In this document: positions 21,131-31,407 of the stretch, piece after piece
Numbering within the stretch: position 1 is the stretch's first letter
Layout: each line of letters starts with the position of its first letter
Program-made: the position numbers and the translations under genes
DNA from: Sacculina carcini
Taxonomy: Eukaryota > Arthropoda > Thecostraca > Sacculinidae
DNA length: 64,000 bases
NCBI GenBank assembly: GCA_916048095.2
Contig: OU696570.1
Location: 6,824,928 to 6,888,927 of the forward strand
Direction: 5' to 3'
The notes under the pieces: generated by a model
The model's input: only the letters and a program-made list of their open reading frames with translations
What the model was told of the DNA's origin: nothing
Databases searched by the model: none

Positions 21131-21345
21131 GATTAAGTAGATGTTGGTGTAGACACTGTGTATCTCATACCAGAAAATGAGAGTGTAAGATGTGTTATAA
21201 AATAGGAAACGGATATCGAGGAAAGTTCCATAGACTTAACTGATGGATATATGAATGCGTTAAATATTGAGCAACAAAATAATGTACGAGGCACACATGG
21301 TGTCAAAAGAGAAGAGGCTTGTGTCAACCGTCTAACGGTGAAAAT
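21131..21345 (+). pseudogene. End of pol of element B
   Basis: Closely resembles 7090-7310 of A (the acidic tail after integrase, with FTDGCMNALNIEQQDNVRGTH in A). It is a remnant only. Confidence 0.6.
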
Positions 21346-21732
21346 ACATAAGACATTTAGTTGAAAGCATTTAACATTCTACTTAATGAACAAGCGGAGT
21401 TATTGAAGCAATTCCTTTGTTGACTAAGTCGGTTAGTTGAAACTGGAGGCATACACAGAAGTATGCTACGACATCAATTAACACTTAACTGATGGATATA
21501 TGAATGCGTTAAATATTGAGCAACAAAATAATGTACGAGGCACACATGGTGTCAAAAGAGAAGAGGCTTGTGTCAACCGTCTAACGGTGAAAATACATAA
21601 GACATTTAGTTGAAAGCATTTAACATTCTACTTAATGAACAAGCGGAGTTATTGAAGCAATTCCTTTGTTGACTAAGTCGGTTAGTTGAAACTGGAGGCA
21701 TACACAGAAGTATGCTACGACATCAATTAACA
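21235..21732 (+). repeat. Two identical tandem copies of a 249-bp segment in element B
   Basis: 21235-21483 and 21484-21732 appear identical base for base. They cover the end of pol and following noncoding sequence that occurs once in A (about 7188-7440). A recent local duplication. Confidence 0.85.
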
Positions 21733-23431
21733 ACCAATAAAGAAGATTGTAATTATCATGCAGAATATACGCAGAATATACGCGTATGTGTGCACTAAAA
21801 GTTACAAAAGACGAAACATTACTCTGTAAATGTGTAAAACATATTCTTAAAACTATATAAATATATGGCAACTTAACAATTATATAGTGAAAGTGGATTT
21901 TAATTAGAATAAATAAATACAATAATATTTCATAATGATTAAAAGTATAACGGCTCTGGATATTGTTCCTATTAATTGTATCATATTAATTGTTTCCTAT
22001 TAATTGTCTATTTTTCTCTCATGAATGTAGCCCCTGTTTTCCTACCTTGTTGTAAATTAGTTTCGTATTTCCAAGTGGACATTGCATGTGTTTTTCATTC
22101 AACTCCCTGTCTCAATCCTGCTACCACACCGACACAGAACAATGAGTCACTGGCGAAAATTGTCCGTTTTTCGGTCTGAAGAGGCGAGATCGAGTCAACA
22201 GTGTGCTGAACCCCCTGATCAACCGTGTGCTGAACTGACAGTCTACTAGCAACGAAAATGAAAACAATTAGCGGACTGAGATAAGTCAATGCCGAGATCA
22301 TCATCAACACGAGCCGAGACAACACCAGCGGTTCACCGAACAACCTGAAAGACAACTGCGATAAAGATGGGGACGAGTAATCATGGAAGACGGCCGAATA
22401 TTTATCAACGAGATTCCCAACGAAGTACTGCAGGCGTTTGAGCACAACGACAGCAGCTGGATGAATGGTGAAGCAGCGCGTGGACTACGAGTCGACACAG
22501 TATACCCCGCCGGTGTACGTCTTCTGCCTGATGTGATTCAACACCGCCTGCTTGGATCGAACCGTGGACGCGTTCGTGGTCGGCAACACATGGTTGAATG
22601 GTTTTATTAACACGATATATCGCTCATTTTATATGTATAATGTGTTGAGCTAGTTAGAATTAATTGTAACCAGGTGTCCGTAACCTTATGTCCATAACCG
22701 TGTGTTAATTACAACTAAGTTAGTTTCTCATGTAGATTCGTGAGATATAGATTCGTGTTGTTCTAGATTTTAAGTTACTGTGTTAGTTGTGATTAATGTA
22801 TGCGATAGACATAGACATGCGCTAATCTAGAATTTTGTTTCATTGTATTATTGTGTTTAAGTACTTTGATATACACACTTGAATATTTAGGTGAAAAGGG
22901 TTGTAATTACTAGTTAGGGTTATAGCTAATAATTTTTAATGAAAATGTAAAGATTACTGGTCTGAATAATTTTAAAACCTTACTTTTGATCAAGCTGTCG
23001 AGTATTTTGGACTATCACTGGATGCTGGAGCTGTCAGTTATTGATGATGCAGGAATACCACTAAACTATTGGGATGAGGCAAACATCGACAAAAGACAGT
23101 TAATGTGCCAGAATTCACCAGCAATTGGCTGGTGACACAGGACGTTCCTGTGTTTTATGTACGGCCCTGTCGACTCGATGTGACAGTTGATTATTACAGA
23201 CGCACAATACAGTATGCACATACTCATGGAGTATGTGTGTATGGTGAGAAATGGCGCTGTAAAATCACTGATCAGAATTATGCCTCAGTCCTACCCTGAT
23301 GTGGAAACTCGGCAAATAATGACTGGCAGTTTGCTATAATTGCAACTATCACGATTCAGTAGAGCCGTTGGCTTTGATGGCCGTGATTGTGTCTAGTGTT
23401 CACATTCGTTTAAAAGACCTCGCAGCTGTGA
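21733..23431 (+). other. Post-integrase region of element B
   Basis: Counterpart of 7440-8929 in A, containing short frames 22383-22610 (MEDGRIFINEIPNEVLQAF...) and 23105-23299 (MPEFTSNWLVTQDVPVFYV...). About 240 extra bases at 22690-22930 are AT-rich and without a gene. Confidence 0.6.
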
Positions 23432-24121
23432 TATAACAAAGTTATAATCAGACCAGTTTTCTATCTGTCAGTTTACTCAGTTTTCATTCCCTTTCTTTCT
23501 CAGTTTACGTTCGCGTTCTTTCGCGGCTTGCTTGTGCAGCTGTCGTTAGGCTAATTTATGTGTTAGAGCGACGCCCGTAGTACACTGCGCCTGATATGCT
23601 TGGCAACGTGTGACCGTTGATTAATTATCTTTCTTGTGTCTGACTTGGCTGAGCATCTCGAGGCAACACGCCTGTGTACTGTCAGATCGTGTTTAGAAAT
23701 AGCTCGCAACTAGGTTGGCAGCCGAACTGTTCGCCCGGTGAGATTCAGTGAGGCACATTGAGCCGACGACCTGTGGTTGTGGGTATATATACCTGTGTTG
23801 TACTAACAATAAGGGGGTGATACTAGAGACTGGAGACGCTAGAGATACTAGGTTCACTAGCGATAGGGCAGTCAAGATGTGACACTAACAACAGAGGACC
23901 ACTCACCCAGGCAGGCAGTTATTAAGTCGTCATTAGAGCATTAGGTTCAGGACTTTATCAAGTTTTATGAGTAGATTTGACTGGTTTCTAAATACACTAT
24001 TAAAATACGACTGGGTGACTATTACTTGTTATCGCGGACCACAACATCAAGAGGAACTATCAAGACATCACGATCAGCCGAACGAAGATCAACATAACAA
24101 CATATTATTAACATCGTTACA
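23432..24121 (+). repeat. 3' LTR of element B
   Basis: 690 bp, a direct match to the 5' LTR, followed by the CGCGCC of the split arm. Confidence 0.9.
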
Positions 24122-24954
24122 CGCGCCGCATTTGTCTCTAAATTACTTTGTTTGTCTCTTTCGCGCCGCATTTGCTTGATTTACAGTATATAACAAACAT
24201 TTCTCCTATACCCTTTACCAATTTTTTTCAAATATAGTTTAAATGGTGTTCTATTTATAAAAAATGGTTTGACTTAATTCGAATTAAAAAGGTCGCAAAG
24301 ACAATGTAAAATATTAATGTTGTATTCAAACACGTTGAAGTTATTGATGGTAAAATGTCTCGGCAATCAAATTTACATTATCATCACACAGCTTATACAT
24401 GGGAATTGATCGACGTTTGTATATGGAAGAAATTGTAAATATTTCGTTGCTAAATGTCTGTCGATATCCATTTTCAAACATAGTTTTCGGTATAAACATT
24501 CGCACATTACTTTTTGGTTAGTGTTTTCATCACGTTTTGATTTGATACATTGATATCGCGAGGTGTCATACCGGTTGATGTACAGGTGAAGTATGTCCGG
24601 CGAAGATCAGTCTAAATATATCGTACGTTTAATATATCAAGTCTCCAATCCCTACGTCCGTATTTCACATCCTCTGCAATATCTCAGAATATTGTGTGAA
24701 AATCCCTGGTCATTTGTTGTCCCACGTTTCTATAATTCACTTCCATCTCATATCCTTCTATCTCCATCTTTCTTCGCTTTCACTTCATATCTGTACACAT
24801 ACTTGTTCTCTAAATATTTTAATCCCACATTGTCCTACACCCTATGCTAAAATTTAGCCGCTCAAAGTGCACACTCATCTTTTGCTTGTTTTTGTTTTCA
24901 CGTATTTTTTGTGCACTGTAATAATTTTTTTCTATCTCCGATCTCTACCTGATT
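24122..24954 (+). repeat. Left inverted arm, inner part
   Basis: Continues the arm interrupted by B. It is nearly identical to the complement of 27687-28520 and to the direct copy 26345-27060. It ends at the words CTCTACCTGATT, shared with the right arm. Confidence 0.8.
24593..24850 (+). pseudogene. LINE-like C-terminal tail inside the left arm
   Basis: Encodes 85 residues with NPWSFVVPRFYNSLPSHILL near the end. The pattern (A/V)PRxYNSLPxxI...FxxxLxxYL is the usual C-terminal end of Jockey/CR1-type LINE polymerases; LINE H ends APRIYNSLPSYLHHKSSFRS. Two further copies lie at 26819-27060 and 27792-28049. It is too short to be functional on its own. Confidence 0.5.
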
Positions 24955-24968
24955 ATATTTGTACTGAT

Positions 24969-24971
<3 letters not shown>

Positions 24972-25050
<79 letters not shown>

Positions 25051-25064
25051 TGTGTGTGTGTGTA
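24972..25064. repeat. (GT)n microsatellite
   Basis: About 45 GT units with one or two interruptions. Confidence 0.95.
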
Positions 25065-26022
25065 TTCTCAAGATTATTTATTACGCTCTGCGCTTGTCTC
25101 ATATTGCGTCGACGTGTAGCTGTTTTTTTGGTCTGATATATTTTTGTTCTTTTTGAATCGCACCACTGCTGTTATGTTAGCTAAATCACATACATGCATG
25201 GTGTTGTTAGAGGTAGATGTGAAAGTTCTAAATTGGTGTATATAATTAAGTTTTAATTTCAACTGAATTTTCAATTATATTCAAAGCTTTTAAAAGTGGT
25301 ATTTGTATAACGAATATATTATATTGTATTATGAGTTTACTTTTTATTCAGTACTTTATGAGTTTGACCATTGCATGCAAACTTTCAGCTTATAACAATG
25401 ATATACGCAATGTATATATATATTCATTGCATAAACTTGGACTAAATCATGTCAACGTACAAAAACAGTTTGTAGACATCACATATATTTGTCGCGCGTA
25501 TGTTCATAGACAAATAGGCGAACAAGATGCGTTCAATGTTTGAGTGTGGACACTATGAATCAGATTGTTGTTGTTGAGTAGATTTGGAAGAGTCGAAAGA
25601 CCTTGTCGAGACAGTGTAGATACCGTCAGACGCCAGGCTTTGGATCAAGCAACGTGCGCCATGTAATGTTCATACCTGTACCCAATAGGTTGACGTAGAT
25701 GTTGTCGGATGCCCGGCTATGGATCAGGTAGTTGCACCGTGCATATTACCAGTACGTGATGTAAGTTTAATCCGTGAAGTGTCAGCGTCAGAACTAGAGA
25801 ATGTTCATGTCTCTCGGTGTTGAATTTCGATTGGAGAGGCGGTAGAACAAGTATTATAAACACTAGTCGTCCAATTCCTTGACGGTGAATCCTTGTTCAG
25901 GTACTCTCTACAGTCTAAGAGTATGCTAATAGCTTAAAAGTTGATTGTCGATAGCAGAATAGGCACAAAAACAAAATCGTGGATACCCTTGCACAAAGAG
26001 AGCTGTAGTAACAAATGTGAGA
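25065..26022. other. AT-rich spacer without recognised gene
   Basis: Two imperfect direct copies of about 55 bp occur near 25625 and 25695 (around GGCTTTGGATCAAGC / GGCTATGGATCAGGT). The only open frames are short and without recognisable motifs. Confidence 0.5.
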
Positions 26023-26190
26023 AGGATGACCAAGGGGAAATTTGCCGTTTTTAAGGATGTAAGGATACAAGGAGCACACATCAACGTACTCGATCCGCTC
26101 GTCACCAGCACATTCGGCGTAGTGACGAAACATCTCTGTTCGTCCTCCGTAGAACGCGTCCCGAATATTCATCGGCGGCAAGACTTGTCT
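26023..26190 (-). pseudogene. Polinton-type DNA polymerase B fragment (palm start)
   Basis: Encodes NIRDAFYGGRTEMFRHYAE, then YVDVCSLYPYILKNGKFPLG. The YxGGRT block and the DxxSLYP palm motif are signatures of protein-primed family B polymerases of Polinton/Maverick elements. A fossil fragment, directly against the inverted-arm copy that starts at 26186 and on the opposite strand to the exonuclease piece at 27097-27696. Confidence 0.75.
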
Positions 26191-27060
26191 CTTTAGCGCC
26201 ACATTTGTATTAAATATTCATTTTGTTGTATTTTCTTTGTATTTATTTGTCTCTTTAGTGCTACATTTGTATTTAATAATCATTTTGTTTGTATTTTGTT
26301 TGTGTTTATTCGTCTCTTTAGCGCCACTTTTGTATTTAATAATTATTTCGCGCCGCATTTGTCTCTAAATTACTTTGTTTGTCTCTTTCGCGCCGCATTT
26401 GTTTGATTTACAGTATATAACAAACATTTCTCCTATACCCTTTACCAATTTTTTTCAAATATAGTTTAAATGGTGTTCTATTTATAAAAAATGGTTTGAC
26501 TTAATCGAATTAAAACGGTCGCAAAGACAATGCAAAATATTAATGTTGTATTCAAACACGTTGAAGTTATTGATGGTAAAAGGTCTCGGCAATCAAATTT
26601 ACATTATCATCACACAGCTTATACATGGGAATTGATCGACGTTTGTATATGGAAGAAATTGTAAATATTTCGCTGCTAAATGTCTGTCGATATCCATTTT
26701 CAAACATAGTTTTCGGTATAAACATTCGCACATTACTTTTTGGTTAGTGTTTTCATCACGTGTTGATTTGATACATTGATATCGCGAGGTGTCATACCGG
26801 TTGATGTACAGGTGAAGTATGTCCGGTGAAGATCAGTCTAAATATATCGTACGTTTAATATATCAAGTCTCCAATCCCTACGTCCGTATTTCACATCCTC
26901 TGCAATATCTCAGAAAATGGTGTGAAAATCCCTGGTCATTTGCTGTCCCACGTTTCTATAATTCACTTCCATCTCATATCATTTTATCTCAATCTTTCTT
27001 CGCTTTAACTTCATATCTGTACACATACTTGTTCTCTAAATATTTTAATCCCACATCGTC
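26186..27060 (+). repeat. Middle copy of the arm sequence
   Basis: Direct copy of the left arm (17800-17979 plus 24122-24830) without element B. It shows the empty insertion site of B at 26345-26355 and carries the LINE-like tail at 26819-27060. Confidence 0.85.
26819..27060 (+). pseudogene. LINE-like C-terminal tail inside the middle arm copy
   Basis: Same 80-residue product as 24593-24850 with a few substitutions (VPRFYNSLPSHIILSQSFFA becomes its close variant here). Confidence 0.45.
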
Positions 27061-27061
27061 C

Positions 27062-27092
27062 ACTTTTGCTATACAAATCGTATAGCAAAAGT
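27062..27092. repeat. Perfect 13-bp inverted repeat at the arm/polymerase junction
   Basis: ACTTTTGCTATAC (27062-27074) and GTATAGCAAAAGT (27080-27092) are exact complements around a 5-base loop, sitting where the middle arm copy ends and polymerase sequence begins. Confidence 0.85.
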
Positions 27093-27096
27093 CGCC

Positions 27097-27686
27097 ATGT
27101 CTGTGGCACTCACATATGCCCTTACTGTCGTGAACGAGTCACGAACCACGAGCTCATTGATGCGGAAAACGTCCATCGCTGCTCTTTCGCATCCTTCTTC
27201 TGTTAACAAAAAACAAATCTATATCTTTTACGACTTTGAGTGTATGATTGACACCAGCACCAACCTTCACATACCCAATCATTGTATCGCACACGTATGT
27301 TGTGAGTCCTGCTTTGATTGCATTGACCGGCCATGCAATGACTGTGGAACAGAGCAGCACGAACATGTGTTCTCTGGCCCGACGACAAGACAAGACTTTG
27401 GTCGGTGGCTTTTCACGCTCAAGGACGCGAAAGTCATTGCCCATTATGCCCAAGGTTATGACAACAACATTGTTGCCAATTACGCGTTGAGCCAAGGTGT
27501 GGTGCCAGACCTGATCATGAAGGGCAGAAAAATCCTATCCATGAAATTTATAAATTCCAAACTCCAATTCATTGATTCCTTCAGTTTCCTTCCTATGCCT
27601 CTTGCGAAATTTTCCAAAACTTTCAGCATTCCTGTCCGTAAATGTTTCTTCCCCCACCTCCTCAACACTACGAATCAGGTATACCA
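27097..27686 (+). pseudogene. Polinton-type DNA polymerase B fragment (exonuclease domain)
   Basis: Encodes KKQIYIFYDFECMIDTS (Exo I, the DFE carboxylates), HVCCESCFDCIDRPC (a Cys-rich insert), and KVIAHYAQGYDNNIVANYAL (Exo II, Asn/Asp region), followed by RKILSMKFINSKLQFIDSFS. This is the proofreading domain of a protein-primed family B polymerase. The palm does not follow; sequence passes straight into the right inverted arm. A fossil fragment. Confidence 0.8.
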
Positions 27687-28935
27687 AATCAGGTAGAGAT
27701 CGGAGATAGAAAAAAATTATTACAGTGCACAAAAAAATACGTGAAAACAAAAACAAGCAAAAGATGAGTGTGCACTTTGAGCGGCTAAATTTTAGCATAG
27801 GGTGTAGGACAATGTGGGATTAAAATATTTAGAGAACAAGTATGTGTACAGATATGAAGTGAAAGCGAAGAAAGATGGAGATAGAAGGATATGAGATGGA
27901 AGTGAATTATAGAAACGTGGGACAACAGATGACCAGGGGTTTTCACACAATTTTCTGAGATATTGCAGAGGATGTGAAATACGGACGTAGGGATTGGAGA
28001 CTTGATATATTGAACGTACGATATATTTAGACTGATTTTCACCGGACATACTTCACCTGTACATCAACCGGTATGACACCTCGCGATATCAATGTATCAA
28101 ATCAACACGTGATGAAAACACTAACCAAAAAGTAATGTGCGAATGTTTTTACCGAAAACTATGTTTGAAATTGGATATCGACAGACATTTAGCAACGAAA
28201 TATTTACAATTTCTTCCATATACAAACGTCGATCAATTCCCATGTATAAGCTGTGTGATGATAATGTAAATTTGATTGCCGAGACATTTTACCATCAATA
28301 ACTTCAACGTGTTTGAATACAACATTAATATTTTGCATTGCCTTTGCGACCGTTTTAATTCGATTAAGTCAAACCATTTTTTATAAATAGAACACCATTT
28401 AAACTATATTTGAAAAAAAATTGGTAAAGGGTATAGGAGAAATGTTTGTTATATACTGTAAATCAAACAAATGCGGCGCGAAAGAGACAAACAAAGTAAT
28501 TTAGAGACAAATGCGGCGCGAAATAATTATTAAATACAAATGTGGCGCTAAAGAGACGAATAAACACAAACAAAATACAAACAAAATGGTTATTAAATAC
28601 AAATGTAGCACTAAAGACACAAATAAATACAAAGAAAATACAACAAAATGGATATTTAATACAAATGTGGCGCTAAAGAGACAAATATGTCTAGTTCCAC
28701 CAGCAAGCGCTACATATACACCTATTACACATCCCTTGTAAAACGACCCCGGTAAAAGTGTAAAGGACCCTTGTAAAGGACCCCGGTTCGAAACCCGTCA
28801 GGTATGTATATTTATAAATTTGAAAATAAGGAAAATATGTTAGGTTAGGTATGAAATAAAAAAAATAAAGGTCGGGTTAGGGTAGGTCAGCTTAGGTCAG
28901 GTCGGGTTAGGTTAGGTTAGGTCGGGTCGGGTCAG
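27687..28935 (-). repeat. Right inverted arm of the polymerase-B region
   Basis: Complement of the left arm, complete, about 1.25 kb, including the GTCTCTTTAGCGCC blocks, a partial tRNA-like B box (28777-28802) and TTAGG/TCGGG tracts at the outer end. With the middle copy it encloses a 620-bp polymerase piece, giving the look of a short non-autonomous Polinton-like derivative. Confidence 0.8.
27792..28049 (-). pseudogene. LINE-like C-terminal tail inside the right arm
   Basis: Third copy of the 85-residue frame (MSGENQSKYIVRSIYQVSNP ... VPRFYNSLPSHILL). Confidence 0.5.
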
Positions 28936-29786
28936 GCAACGTCACCTAGATACAAGGCCGTTTCACGAATTTGTGACGTCTCAGCGTTCGGCCAACGTCG
29001 GTGCAGTGTGTATGTGCTGCGGTGCACTATTAGTTGATATTATGCGTACGCCGGTGCATTATTTTCACAAATATTCCCAAATTTAGATGAAACCTTGCAT
29101 TTAGAAGCTGTATAATGCTAAGCAATTCTTTTTACGACCTAATACAAACAAAATTTAGGAAGTTTACGATCATGTATTGTACCAAGCGTGAGAATTAACA
29201 ACAAGAAAACGGTCAAATATAGAAGCCAATATGACATGTTTCATTAATTGCTTGCCACAGTGAATTCAGACACGGGTACGCTATTTAATTAATCATTCAC
29301 AACATGCTGCAGCTCATCAACATGTCGACAATAACGTGTTTACACACATCACGAATACAATATTGCGAAATACAAAGCCAATAACTGAGCATAAATTCAA
29401 GCATTGACAAACAACAATAAATGTGATGGTTAATGATGATCAAATATCACATAGAACAGTGGTCCGAAACATGCGCTAATTATCCACTGATAGATATTGT
29501 AAGTGTCCATTTGTCAATTGTAAGTGTCGCTGAGTGGGAAACTAAAGGTTGGATAGAAGGACAAATGCGTGTTTTTATCAATCCGAACTCTTTCATTTTC
29601 GCTTATATCGACTTCCTGCCATTAAATTTGTTCGAACCACTGGATTCATAAGATTTCTCAGTGGTGCCAAGAAATCAATGAATAGACACGCTTTCACATG
29701 AGAATATTGAATAATCGATCTTAAAGCAAATCCATGGGCAATATTCATTCTATATGAACGATAATGACACACGTATATATACACCA
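28936..29786. other. AT-rich stretch, no gene recognised
   Basis: A block at 28936-28965 (complement GGCCTTGTATCTAGGTGACG) recurs at about 37072-37093. The rest shows no coding, repeat or RNA signal I can support. Confidence 0.45.
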
Positions 29787-29985
29787 TATCACACATTAAC
29801 ACCATATCACACATTACCACCATATCACACATTAACACCATATCACACATTAACACCATATCACAAATTACCACCATATCACAAATAAACACCATATCAC
29901 ACAGTAACACCATATCACACATTTACACCATATCACAAATTACCACCATATCAGAAATATATACCATATCACACATTAACGCACA
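29787..29985. repeat. 18-bp minisatellite
   Basis: About eleven tandem units of CACCATATCACACATTAA with small changes. The complement reads as repeated MCDMVL, which is only a by-product of the unit. Confidence 0.9.
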
Positions 29986-30009
29986 ATTTGCACGCATAAA
30001 CATTTACAT

Positions 30010-30166
30010 ATATATTATTGGATATTGGCATGTCTTGATTGATAGCTGTCATACATTTCTTTCGGACCACCTCGTCTTTCGGTGAACAGAAAACGCTCAC
30101 TTTGGAGCCACTATTGTAGTTGTCTTTGCACCCGGACACATCACTTATCTGGCATGTTTCCTGAAC
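30010..30166 (-). pseudogene. THAP-domain remnant with apparent splice acceptor
   Basis: On the minus strand, GCKDNYNSGSKVSVFCSPKD followed by EVVRKKCMTAINQDMP matches the THAP pattern (C...GCKxNY....VSVFxFPKDExxRKKWxxAIxR). THAP is a C2CH zinc-coordinating DNA-binding domain found in P-element transposases and many host proteins. A Trp is replaced by Cys here and the C-terminal CxxH is not seen. Upstream the frame begins at a pyrimidine-rich TTGTTCAG acceptor-like site (about 30160-30175). It may be an exon of a lost host gene or of a DNA transposon. Confidence 0.5.
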
Positions 30167-30175
30167 AACATAAAA

Positions 30176-30621
30176 ACAAAATATTGATACACTAAACTTG
30201 GAGTTCTCAACCTTTTAATGTTTCCATACCACCAATTTATTGTCCAATATGGCTCAATACCCGCGACATACTTGACTGTTCAAATAATTATCACCAATCC
30301 TATCATAATTTGCCAGTTTGTCTTCCGGATCCACGAATATTTCAATCGCTTGAATTTACCGTAATTTGGATACGGATTACTAGAAAATAGCCAATGATAA
30401 ATTTATTATTTTATTAATTTTGTTACTTTCAATATTATTATGGATATTGTTAATTTATAGCGGTATCCAGAAATTTTATCCCACACCTCCGAACTTTGAT
30501 TCCCATTCCACGAAGGGGTATGGATACTCCCGGCTAATAACCACTGGACTAAACAATCACAACGCAATACCAGCTTTTCTCAAACAATGGGAGTAAGAAT
30601 CGTAAGATGTAATAGAGAATG
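30176..30621. other. Spacer, no gene recognised
   Basis: A segment near 30198-30215 (GGAGTTCTCAACCTTTTA) resembles the end of hAT transposons, but I find no convincing matching end. Confidence 0.35.
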
Positions 30622-30763
30622 CCATTGCAGGCGCTGCACGCTTGCATATTTTACTTATTTGTTCACGTGTCATGGTAATTAATGTATTGTGTTATTTTAA
30701 AGGTGCACTGTTGTTTATATTTATATGTGTGTTATGATGTATTAATCTTTTATTTAATATCAC

Positions 30764-30771
30764 TATATAAA
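30764..30771 (+). promoter_or_regulatory. TATA box of the element D LTR
   Basis: TATATAAA within the LTR, about 160 bp upstream of the stem-loop; the copy in the 3' LTR is near 35785. Inferred promoter. Confidence 0.45.
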
Positions 30772-30930
30772 CGCACAAGCATACATGTCTATATTTGCGG
30801 AACGTATGTTATTGCATGTATATGTTATTGAGTGTGTTGTGCATTGCTTTATGTGTGCAATTGTTGTCTCGCCTCGCGTTCCCTGTACAACATATCATTC
30901 TGCGCATTGCGCAAGTAGACCCATGCAGCG

Positions 30931-30997
30931 CGGATTTATGTGAGTATCGGACAACTTCCGGTGAGCGCGCTCATCGTCCGATACTGGCATAAATCCG
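30931..30997 (+). other. Long interrupted stem-loop in the element D LTR
   Basis: CGGATTTATG pairs with CATAAATCCG and, inside it, AGTATCGGAC pairs with GTCCGATACT; the centre holds a further palindrome GAGCGCGCTC. The 3' LTR has the same structure (about 35952-36018). It may be an RNA structure in the leader or near the poly(A) site. Confidence 0.7.
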
Positions 30998-31407
30998 AAA
31001 TACACTTAGTCACGCGCAGAGCGCTGTGAGGGACCACTCATCGCTCGCTGTTAAGTGCCTCAAGATCTCGCCCTATTTCACCCGCTCATTTTCGCCGTGT
31101 GTATTATCATCCTGTGTGTATCGTCGATCTGTATGTGTCATCGACGACTATTAGTATTGTTTGCGGACGGCGACAATATAGCGTTCGAGAAAACTCTTGT
31201 TTTCTGCTAATCGACCAGATACATCAAGCTGCTCTTTTAAGATCATTTAATTGGCGAATAATTTAACCCCGCCTTTTTAAAGGCGAATTGTCAGTTGCGA
31301 ATTCAACGCATTGTACAGTCTTTGTAAAGACTAAGCGAATTTAACGCAATTGGCCGAGCGTTTCCGGTGTCGTTGACACACGCGTGTTTGTCAACCTTGG
31401 CGTAGCA

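Larger units (their letters stand above)
17980..24121 (+). mobile_element. Ty3/Gypsy element B, shortened sibling of A with nested TRIM-1, broken
   Basis: Two 690-bp LTRs (17980-18669 and 23432-24121, about nine differences by eye) start TATAAC and end GTTACA. A short CGC-type target duplication is visible by comparison with the empty site at 26340-26365. Just inside the 5' LTR is TGGTGCCGTGACCC (18672-18685), a tRNA-type primer site. RT, RNase H and the integrase core are absent. What remains is a leader, a scrap of protease, the tail of pol and the post-integrase region. A deep fossil, moved late or preserved by LTR identity. Confidence 0.85.

Noticed and set aside
29593-29922. 109-codon minus-strand frame with MCDMVL repeats
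   Set aside because: It is the translation of an 18-bp minisatellite.
30198-30600. Complete hAT miniature element
   Set aside because: One end resembles a hAT terminus, but I could not find a matching inverted end or an 8-bp duplication.
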